Position numbers and translations under genes: made by a program
Shown here: positions 4,665-9,369 of the stretch, in pieces
Layout of the letters: each line of letters opens with the position of its first letter
Numbering within the stretch: the stretch's first letter is position 1
The notes under the pieces: model-generated
Databases searched by the model: none
The model's input: the letters and a program-made list of their open reading frames with translations, nothing else
Told to the model about the DNA's origin: nothing
Source of the DNA: Chloroflexota bacterium
Lineage (GTDB): Bacteria; Chloroflexota; Dormibacteria; Aeolococcales; Aeolococcaceae
Length of the DNA: 9,369 nt
Assembly (NCBI GenBank): GCA_003491925.1
Contig: DNAU01000369.1
Span: 220-9,588, forward strand
Direction: 5' to 3'

Positions 4665-5153
4665 ATGAGAGCCCATCCCCACCGGTACTGGACCGAGCTC
4701 ACCTGGCAGGGGTCGACCGGCGGCGGCTACGCCGCCTACGACCGGACCCACCAGGTCAGCGCGCCCCCCGCCGGGGTCACGCTCTCGCTGAGCGCCGACC
4801 CGAGCTTCCGGGGCGACCCCGAGCGGCTCAACCCCGAGCAGCTGCTGCTGGCCGCGGCCAGCTCCTGCCAGATGCTCAGCTTCCTGGCCCTGGCCGCGCG
4901 CGAGGGCATCGACGTGGTCGGCTACCAGGACAGCGCGGAGGCGCTCATGTCCCTTGAGGACAAACCTGTCCGGATCACCCGGATCACCCTGCACCCCCGG
5001 GTGGTGATCGCGGCGGGGGCCGCCAAGAGGGTGCGCGCCCTGATGGTCCGGGCCCACCACGAGTGCTTCATCGCCAACAGCGTCAACGCCGAGATCGCGA
5101 TCGAGCCGGAGATCGTCGACGCCGGCGGGAGCGCCGAGCCGGCTCCCGGCTGA
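4665..5153 (+). CDS. OsmC/Ohr family protein (thiol peroxidase-like)
   Basis: A 162-residue OsmC-like protein. The family reduces organic hydroperoxides with two conserved cysteines; both are here, Cys68 in LAAASSCQMLSFL and Cys134 in HHECFIANSV, and Glu58 in LNPEQLLLAA matches the conserved Glu. The spacing and the C-terminal HHxCFIxNSV block point to the OsmC-like (YhfA/general OsmC) branch rather than classical Ohr. Expected role is detoxifying organic peroxides in the cytoplasm. Start ATG 4665 gives a normal family length; no Shine-Dalgarno is present. It follows the hydrolase by 14 bases and converges with the recombinase. Confidence 0.87.
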   Translation: MRAHPHRYWTELTWQGSTGGGYAAYDRTHQVSAPPAGVTLSLSADPSFRGDPERLNPEQLLLAAASSCQMLSFLALAAREGIDVVGYQDSAEALMSLEDKPVRITRITLHPRVVIAAGAAKRVRALMVRAHHECFIANSVNAEIAIEPEIVDAGGSAEPAPG

Positions 5154-5161
5154 GCCCGCCA

Positions 5162-5268
5162 GTCGGCCCTCGCCAAGCCGGCTTCCGGTCAGCCCTCACC
5201 CAGCCGCCGCAGCCGGTCGACCCGCGCCGGCCTTCCGCCACCGGTCAGCCCTCGCCGACCTCCCGCAG
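5162..5268. repeat. Three partial copies of the recombinase 3' end
   Basis: A 13-base core, GTCAGCCCTCGCC on the plus strand, occurs at 5244-5256 (inside the recombinase, covering its stop), at 5188-5200 (one mismatch) and at 5162-5174 (one mismatch). The first two extend to 28-base copies, 5241-5268 and 5185-5212, matching at 23 positions. Read on the minus strand, the extra copy would encode a tail ending in GEG-stop like the real protein. They fill the gap between OsmC and the recombinase. Confidence 0.6.
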
Positions 5269-6291
5269 ATAGTCGCCCAGGCGCGCGTAGGCGGCCCGCT
5301 TCCGCCGGTCGGTGATCTCCGTGTAGACCCGCAGCGTCTCCAGGGTGGCGTGGCCGAGCACCTCCTGGACCAGGCGCACATCCCCGTCGGTCGCCTCCAG
5401 GAGGGTGGTGGCCGCGGTGTGACGCGCCGCGTGGGGGCTGCGCAGGCCCTCGATCAACCGGAAGGCGTCGGGGTCGCGGGCGAAACGGCGCCGCAGCGCG
5501 GTGAGCGCCCGGCGCGCCCCATCGGTGGTGAGCCGGTTGCCGGGGAGCACGCGCCCGCCCGGCATGTCGGGATGGGCGACGCTTATGAAGAGGGCGGGGG
5601 AGGCGTCCTGGCCGCGTGCCAGCAGGTAGTCGCGGACGGCCGTCCAGGCGTCCTCGGTGAGGAACACGGTGCGGTGCTTGCCACCCTTGCCGAGCACCCG
5701 GAAGCCGTCCGGCCGGATGTCGCCCCGGTCGAGCGCGCACGCCTCGCCAATCCGGCAGCCGCTGCTGATCAGGAAGTGGACCAATGCGCGGTCCCGCAGG
5801 TCGCGCAGCCCGTCCCGGGGGAGGGCGGCCAGCAGCCGGGGCACCACCTCGGTCGCGATCGGATGGGGGTCCCCGACGATGTAGCGGGGCACCACCACCC
5901 GGCGGGAGAGCTCGGCCGCGGTCCAGCCCTCGTCGTACGCGTAGCGGAGGAACTGGCGGAGTGCGACCAGGGCGCGCGCCCGGGTGCGCGGGTGGGGGAG
6001 GGCCTCGGCGAGCTCGATCTGGTAGCGGCGGAGCGCCGCCGCGTCGAGGCCCTCGCAGAGACCGGTCCCCGGGGATCTGACCCGCGCGAAGGCGACGAAC
6101 TTGGCAAGGTCGTACCGGTAGGCGCGGACGGTGGTGAGCGGCCGGTTGCGCTGCACCCGCAGGTAGTCGAGGAACTGCTGGACCTGGTCGGGCAGCGGGT
6201 CACCGGGACCCGGCACCTGAGCGACCCAGGCGGGGAGGCGGGGGCGATGCGGCGCGGTGGGGCGACGCTTCTCTGGAACGCGGGCCGGCAT
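5245..6291 (-). CDS. Tyrosine recombinase (XerC/D-like integrase)
   Basis: A 348-residue site-specific recombinase. Residues about 34-120 form the SAM-like core-binding domain (QVQQFLDYLRVQRNR, then TVRAYRYDLAKF). The catalytic domain has all expected residues: Arg180 in SSGCRIGEA, Lys202 in GKGGK, His287 and Arg290 in SPHAARH, His314 in VLGHATLETL, and the nucleophile Tyr323 nine residues later. It resembles XerC/XerD but has an extra N-terminal basic tail and an insertion (about 228-282). It could resolve chromosome dimers or be a stranded integrase; no element boundaries, tRNA gene or other mobile genes are nearby. The start ATG 6291 is preferred over an ATG at 6480 because the intervening residues look non-coding and would overlap the divergent gene. 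No Shine-Dalgarno is seen. Confidence 0.9.
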   Translation of the reverse strand: MPARVPEKRRPTAPHRPRLPAWVAQVPGPGDPLPDQVQQFLDYLRVQRNRPLTTVRAYRYDLAKFVAFARVRSPGTGLCEGLDAAALRRYQIELAEALPHPRTRARALVALRQFLRYAYDEGWTAAELSRRVVVPRYIVGDPHPIATEVVPRLLAALPRDGLRDLRDRALVHFLISSGCRIGEACALDRGDIRPDGFRVLGKGGKHRTVFLTEDAWTAVRDYLLARGQDASPALFISVAHPDMPGGRVLPGNRLTTDGARRALTALRRRFARDPDAFRLIEGLRSPHAARHTAATTLLEATDGDVRLVQEVLGHATLETLRVYTEITDRRKRAAYARLGDYLREVGEG

Positions 6292-6472
6292 CGGCGTAAT
6301 GATGCGGCCGTTTGGCGCCAAGGGAACGCCCAGGGTCAGTGCGCTTGTGGGAGGGGAGGCGCCGGACCTCGATGAGAGCACCCAGATCCCACCTCGGCTG
6401 CACACGGGGCCGCTTCGAGCCGTGACTCTGATCGCGCCTGCAAGCCGCCCATCCGGGTGAGAAGATCCGGCG
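6292..6472. promoter_or_regulatory. Divergent intergenic region with palindrome near the recombinase start
   Basis: A 181-base gap between divergent genes. A perfect palindrome TTGGCGCCAA lies at 6312-6321, about 20 bases before the recombinase ATG, where an operator could sit. GTGGGA (6347-6352) and TCCCAC (6387-6392) form a second, long-loop inverted repeat. I found no convincing -35/-10 pair in either direction and no RNA gene. Confidence 0.35.
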
Positions 6473-6769
6473 GTGACCACGTCGGGCTGGCTTCGCGACC
6501 TCTGGCGGCGGTGGCGGCTCCAGCACTGGGCGGCACGTGCCCATTACCCGGTGCGGCTCCGCCGGAAGTACGGCTCCGAGGACGAGCAGAAGCGGGACAC
6601 GGCGCGCCTCACCGAGCACGGCTACCGGGTGGTCGACGAGGAGAACTCGGGTGCCACCGTCAACGTCGCCCCGCCCCCCAATGTTTACCTTCGGGAGGGC
6701 CCCAGTGTCCTCCCGTACGACCTCCCGCTCGCGGTGGTCACCTACGAGCGCGACCAGCGCTCGCGCTGA
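6473..6769 (+). CDS. Uncharacterised 98-residue protein
   Basis: I do not recognise this protein. It starts with GTG at 6473 behind a weak GAGAAG and has 98 residues. The N-terminus is basic and aromatic (WLRDLWRRWRLQHWAARAHY, residues 5-24), suggesting an amphipathic or nucleic-acid-binding helix. The rest is soluble and mixed, with KYGSEDEQKRDTARLTEHGYRVV resembling a helix-then-strand unit, then a Pro-containing loop and a final strand ending near the C-terminus. Even amino acid usage, lack of low complexity and an opposing strand without a plausible gene support real coding. It diverges from the recombinase and converges on the decayed kinase. Confidence 0.65.
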   Translation: MTTSGWLRDLWRRWRLQHWAARAHYPVRLRRKYGSEDEQKRDTARLTEHGYRVVDEENSGATVNVAPPPNVYLREGPSVLPYDLPLAVVTYERDQRSR

Positions 6770-6796
6770 GGCGCGACCGGCGCGGGCTCACGAGTC

Positions 6797-6839
6797 CCGT
6801 GCTACGCACGGCGGCGGTGTCTCCGTTTCCTGGGGAACG
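6797..6839. terminator. Two hairpins between convergent genes
   Basis: CCGTGC-TAC-GCACGG (6797-6811) is a perfect 6-bp stem. A second stem, CGTTTC (6824-6829) with GGAACG (6834-6839) and one G-T pair, follows. They lie in the 96-base gap between the 98-residue gene and the kinase remnant. No T-run is present. A bidirectional terminator is the simplest reading. Confidence 0.45.
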
Positions 6840-6865
6840 GGCTCCGGCACCCGGCTGACGGGTAT

Positions 6866-7949
6866 CTAAGCCTCGACCACGGTGCCGGTGCCCGGCTGGT
6901 CGATGCGCAGCCAGCCTCCGGCCAGCTCGGCCCGCTCGATCATGCTGGCGATCCCGATGTGGCCAACACGGTTCGCCTCGCCGTCACCGCTGTCGAAGCC
7001 CACTCCGTCGTCGGCCACGCGCAGCAGGATGCCCTCATGGACGTCCTCGAGAGCGACCGCGACCGAGTGCGCTCGGGCGTGCTTGCGCACGTTCGCGAGC
7101 GCCTCCTGCCGCCGAGCAGCCGCCGCTGCTGGTCGGAGCTCCGCAGCCTGGTGAGCGAGGAGCGCGCCTCGGCGCTCATCTGGCTGAGCTCCTCGTTGGC
7201 GCGCTTGACTGCCATCGCGGCGACCGTTGCGTCGGTCACATCCTGGCAAACACCGAGGATTCGGGTGGGATGATCGTGGCGGGAACCCGCTATTCGCTGG
7301 CGAACGTACCGGACGTCTCCGTTGAGCCGCACGATGCGGTGCTCGAGGTCGAGAGCGCCACCCGAGCCCAGCCGATCGAACGCCTGCTGCACGGACGCAC
7401 GATCATCCGGATGGACCAGGTCCAGGAGTGCCTCGCGGGTGTGCGGCCACTGTCCGGGCGCGATGCCATGGATGGAGAACATCTCGTCGGCAAGCCAGTG
7501 GATCCGGCCCGTGGTGAGGTCCCATTGCCAATGCCCCACATGGGTGATCGCCTGCGCTTCGCGGAGAAGCTCCTCGCTCCGAGCCAGTCGCTCGGCGTCG
7601 CGGAGCCGCCCGATCCCGTACCCCAGGTCGGCGGCCAGCTCCGTCAACGCCGCGACGGATGCGGGATCGAAGGCCCCGACCTCCCCCGCGTAGATGGAGA
7701 GAGCTCCGATCGTCTCGTCGCTCACGACCAGGGGGAAGGCGCACGAGGAGCGCAGGCCCCACTCACCGGCCGCGGCTCGCCACGGTGCGAACCCGGGCGA
7801 GCGGCTGAGGTCGTCCACCACCTGGACCGAGCCGGTTCGAATGGCCCGGCCCGTCGAGCCGGAGCCGAGCTGGTCGTCGCCCCAGCTGACGCGGATCCGC
7901 TCCACGTACAGGGGGACCGTCTGGCCGGGGTGTCCGGCAGAGGTCTCAG
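6866..7949 (-). pseudogene. Decayed sensor histidine kinase (GAF-PAS-HATPase remnant)
   Basis: Two minus-strand frames together give the remains of a NarX/LiaS-type kinase. From about 7949 to 7150 the frame encodes the second half of a GAF domain (SGSTGRAIRTGSVQVVDDLS, then GLRSSCAFPLVVSDETIGALSIYAG), a coiled linker and a PAS domain (ITHVGHWQWDLTTG to ILGVCQDVTDA). Around 7105-7150 the homology shifts to another frame, which holds the ATPase domain: EALANVRKHARA (N box), ADDGVGFD, and GHIGIASMIERAELAGG, ending at TAG 6868-6866. The first half of the GAF and any good start are missing, and the dimerisation helices with the phosphorylated His, normally between PAS and ATPase, are absent. So there is a 5' truncation, an internal deletion and a frameshift. 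It abuts the acetyltransferase stop. No response regulator is adjacent. Confidence 0.8.
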
Positions 7950-8450
7950 CTAGAGGATTGCCGGGCTCCGTCTCTCGACCATCACCACGTCGCGCCAGCG
8001 GCCCCGGTGCCGGCCCACCCGCTCGCGCACACCGACCTCGCGAAACCCGCAGCGGGCATGGAGAGTGCGGCTCGCCGTGTTCTCGGGGAAAATGCCCGAC
8101 TGGATCGTCCAGATGCCGGCCGCCTCGCTGGCGGCGATGAGGTGGTCGAGCAGGAGCCGGCCGACCCCGCGACCGCGCCGCGCCGGGTCGACGTACACCG
8201 AGTGCTCGATCACTCCGGCGTAGACACATCGGTCGGAGACGGCTGCGGCGGCCACCCACCCGACCACTGCACCAGCGGCATCCATCGCCACGAACCTCAG
8301 GGTCGGGAGCCGGTGGCCGTCGAAGTCGTGCCAGCTGGGAGGTTCCTCCTCGAAGGTGGCGTCACCGGTCGCGATCCCAGCTGCGTAGATCTCTCGCACC
8401 GCCGGCCAGTCGCCCGCCTCGAGCGGCCGGATCGTCAGCTCAGGTGCCAT
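7950..8450 (-). CDS. GNAT acetyltransferase, phosphinothricin/arsinothricin type (ArsN1-like)
   Basis: A 166-residue GNAT-fold enzyme that moves acetyl from acetyl-CoA to an amine. It has the pattern of the phosphinothricin (PAT/Bar) and arsinothricin (ArsN1) group: TIRPLEAGDWPAVREIYAAG, ATFEEEPPSW, the EHSVYVDP strand with Glu82, the acetyl-CoA loop RRGRGVG (91-97), FPENTAS (121-127), and RWRDVVMVER near the end. PAT/ArsN1 enzymes acetylate glutamate-like antibiotics (phosphinothricin or its arsenic analogue). ATG 8450 overlaps the end of the arsR-like gene by 11 bases, so the two are one operon with likely translational coupling. Pairing with an ArsR regulator favours ArsN1, but other small-amine substrates are possible. 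Confidence 0.82.
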   Translation of the reverse strand: MAPELTIRPLEAGDWPAVREIYAAGIATGDATFEEEPPSWHDFDGHRLPTLRFVAMDAAGAVVGWVAAAAVSDRCVYAGVIEHSVYVDPARRGRGVGRLLLDHLIAASEAAGIWTIQSGIFPENTASRTLHARCGFREVGVRERVGRHRGRWRDVVMVERRSPAIL

Positions 8451-8772
8451 CCGGGTCGCCGGCCGTTGGGCGGTCTTCCCGGCGCGCGTCCATGATGGAG
8501 GCCGCGGCCGGGGGGAAGGCGGAGAAGCAGTCCCGGTTGATCTCGCACCAGGTGGTGGTCCCCTCGCGCCGGAGCCGCACGAATCCGACGCCGGCGAGCT
8601 GGCGGAGGTGGTGCGACACCGTGGATTGGCCAACCTCCACCCGCTCGACCAGGGTGCCCACCTTCATCGGCTTGCCGGCGCCGGCGAGCACGTGGAGCAG
8701 GCGGATCCTGGTCGGATCTCCGAGGGCCCGGAACCATGAGGCCCACGCCGCAGCCTGATCGGAGGTGATCAT
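8440..8772 (-). CDS. ArsR/SmtB-family transcriptional regulator
   Basis: A 110-residue winged-helix repressor. The core is WFRALGDPTRIRLLHVL (13-29), followed by the recognition helix VGQSTVSHHLRQL (47-59) and the wing GFVRLRREGTTTWCEIN (63-79). The classical metal motif CVC of the third helix is absent. Two cysteines, Cys76 and Cys82, lie at the end of the wing and could hold As(III) in a non-canonical site; this is inference. ATG 8772 starts just before the family core. An in-frame ORF reaches 9048 but its extra residues look non-coding and overlap the divergent gene. No Shine-Dalgarno is seen. It precedes and overlaps the acetyltransferase gene, which it probably represses together with itself. 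Confidence 0.85.
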   Translation of the reverse strand: MITSDQAAAWASWFRALGDPTRIRLLHVLAGAGKPMKVGTLVERVEVGQSTVSHHLRQLAGVGFVRLRREGTTTWCEINRDCFSAFPPAAASIMDARREDRPTAGDPDGT

Positions 8773-8781
8773 CGACCATCT

Positions 8782-8795
8782 ACGATACTCGATAC
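8782..8795 (-). promoter_or_regulatory. Tandem CGATAC repeat upstream of arsR-like gene
   Basis: CGATAC occurs at 8783-8788 and again at 8790-8795, a 7-bp period, 10 bases before the ArsR start. On the minus strand TATCGT (8787-8782) fits TANNNT and is nine bases from ATG 8772, so the transcript may be nearly leaderless. A repeat overlapping the -10 is a good place for autoregulation. Confidence 0.35.
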
Positions 8796-8986
8796 AAGAG
8801 GCCGACCGCATCGAATCACGGTGTGGCCCCCTGGCGCCCTGGGCCGAAGGTCCCTGGCATCCTCGAGAGGGGAGGGGTAGCCTGCCGGTGCCGGTTGGCG
8901 GACCATGGGCACGGCTGGCGTGGTGACCGCCGAGCCCGCCGCGCGCCCGTGGTTCTCTGCCCGGATCGGATTTCGGGTATGTGAGC

Positions 8987-8992
8987 GGGAGG
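8987..8992 (+). promoter_or_regulatory. Ribosome binding site of the dehydrogenase
   Basis: GGGAGG lies six bases before ATG 8999 and fixes the start of the 3-hydroxyacyl-CoA dehydrogenase. Confidence 0.8.
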
Positions 8993-8998
8993 CTTGCC

Positions 8999-9369
8999 AT
9001 GCGCGTCGAGGACGTGCGCCGGGTGCTGCTGATCGGCAGCGGCACCATGGGCCTGCAGATCGGGCTCCAGGCCGCGACCCACGGGTACGAGGTCGTGGTG
9101 TACGAGATCGACTCCGCCGCCCGCGAGGCCGCCCCTCGGCGCCTCCGCGCCTACGCGGAGGAGCAACGGACCGCCGGGGTGCTGGCGGCCGGCGAGCTGG
9201 AACGGTCGCTCGCCCGGGTGACGGTGACCGCGGACCCGGTGGCGGCCGGCGCGGACTCCGACGTGCTCATCGAGTGCGTGCCCGAGGACCCCGACCTCAA
9301 GGGACGCGTCCTCGCCCAGTTCGACGGGCTCTGCCCACCCCGCACGGTGTTCGCCACCAACACCTCGAC
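8999..9369 (+). CDS. 3-hydroxyacyl-CoA dehydrogenase, NAD-binding domain (3' partial)
   Basis: The first 123 residues of a 3-hydroxyacyl-CoA (or 3-hydroxybutyryl-CoA) dehydrogenase, which oxidises or reduces the beta-carbon of acyl-CoA with NAD(P). A Rossmann fold is clear: VLLIGSGTMGLQI (9-21) with the GxGxxG loop at 13-18, then the second strand VVVYEID with Glu36, which favours NAD over NADP. IECVPEDPDLKGRVL and FATNTS are family signatures; the latter comes just before the catalytic part. ATG 8999 has a strong ribosome binding site. The gene runs off the window, so whether it is the short form or a fusion with enoyl-CoA hydratase cannot be told. Confidence 0.9.
   Translation, partial: MRVEDVRRVLLIGSGTMGLQIGLQAATHGYEVVVYEIDSAAREAAPRRLRAYAEEQRTAGVLAAGELERSLARVTVTADPVAAGADSDVLIECVPEDPDLKGRVLAQFDGLCPPRTVFATNTS

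Larger units (their letters stand above)
8773..8998. other. Divergent intergenic region before the dehydrogenase
   Basis: A 226-base gap between the arsR-like gene and the dehydrogenase. Besides the CGATAC repeat near its left end and the Shine-Dalgarno at its right end, I see no clear promoter pair, hairpin or small gene. TATGTG at 8979-8984 is only a weak -10-like element. Confidence 0.4.

Noticed and set aside
5154..6291. An integrated element bounded by the recombinase and the repeated 3' ends
   Set aside because: The repeats are only tens of bases apart, and no cargo, tRNA or matching distal repeat is in the window.
5350..6375. A 341-codon plus-strand reading frame opposite the recombinase
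   Set aside because: It lies antisense to a gene with all tyrosine-recombinase catalytic residues, and its own translation shows no family motif. Long antisense frames are common at this GC content.
6340..6440. A tRNA or other structured RNA in the recombinase divergent gap
   Set aside because: A TTCGAGC stretch and a long-loop inverted repeat were noticed, but no cloverleaf, acceptor stem or CCA-like end could be built.
7105..7150. Reading the kinase as two separate functional genes
   Set aside because: The downstream frame's ATG at 7249 would start in sequence that is PAS/linker in the other frame, and the ATPase part lacks a dimerisation domain. A single broken gene explains both parts.
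7270..7953. A 227-codon plus-strand frame over the kinase remnant
   Set aside because: It is antisense to recognisable GAF and PAS sequence and shows no motif of its own.
8773..9048. An upstream extension of the arsR-like gene to an ATG at 9048
   Set aside because: The added 92 residues are low-complexity Pro/Arg/Ser and would overlap the divergent dehydrogenase start. The family core begins right after ATG 8772.

Overview
A high-GC (roughly 70% by eye) bacterial chromosomal window from a Gram-positive-like lineage. An actinobacterial/Bacillus-type LexA, a matching SOS box of the form CGAACRNRYGTTYG, and several starts that look leaderless (a TANNNT-like element a few bases before ATG) fit Actinomycetota or a GC-rich soil relative such as Dormibacterota or Chloroflexota. 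The phylum is an inference and is not proven by the sequence.

Layout. (1) 1-258 is the C-terminal end of lexA. (2) Convergent to it lies a membrane protein with an acidic repeat and a long polyproline tail (338-1042, minus). (3) After a 350-base divergent intergenic region comes an exported trypsin-like serine protease (1392-2183, plus), which meets a GlsB/YeaQ-type small membrane protein (2184-2495, minus) stop codon to stop codon. (4) Next is a divergent pair around an SOS box: a membrane-anchored LysM protein (2687-3073, minus) and a Nudix hydrolase (3132-3668, plus). (5) An alpha/beta hydrolase and an OsmC-like protein follow on the plus strand. (6) A complete tyrosine recombinase (5245-6291, minus) has partial repeats of its own 3' end just beyond its stop. 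(7) A 98-codon unknown protein (6473-6769, plus) faces a decayed histidine kinase (6866-7949, minus). (8) An ArsR-type regulator overlaps a phosphinothricin/arsinothricin-type acetyltransferase in one minus-strand operon (8772-7950). (9) The window ends in the N-terminus of a 3-hydroxyacyl-CoA dehydrogenase (8999 onward, plus).

How the parts work together. The clearest circuit is the DNA-damage response. LexA is encoded at the left edge. A full-consensus LexA box sits between the -35 and -10 of the LysM gene 2.8 kb away, in the arrangement expected for a damage-induced division inhibitor of the YneA/DivS/ChiZ kind. The same box lies just upstream of the Nudix gene, so both genes may be under LexA control from one short divergent promoter. 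The ArsR-acetyltransferase pair looks like a metalloid-antibiotic resistance unit, and its distal end abuts the truncated kinase, which suggests past rearrangement there. No CRISPR array, rRNA, tRNA or complete mobile element was seen.
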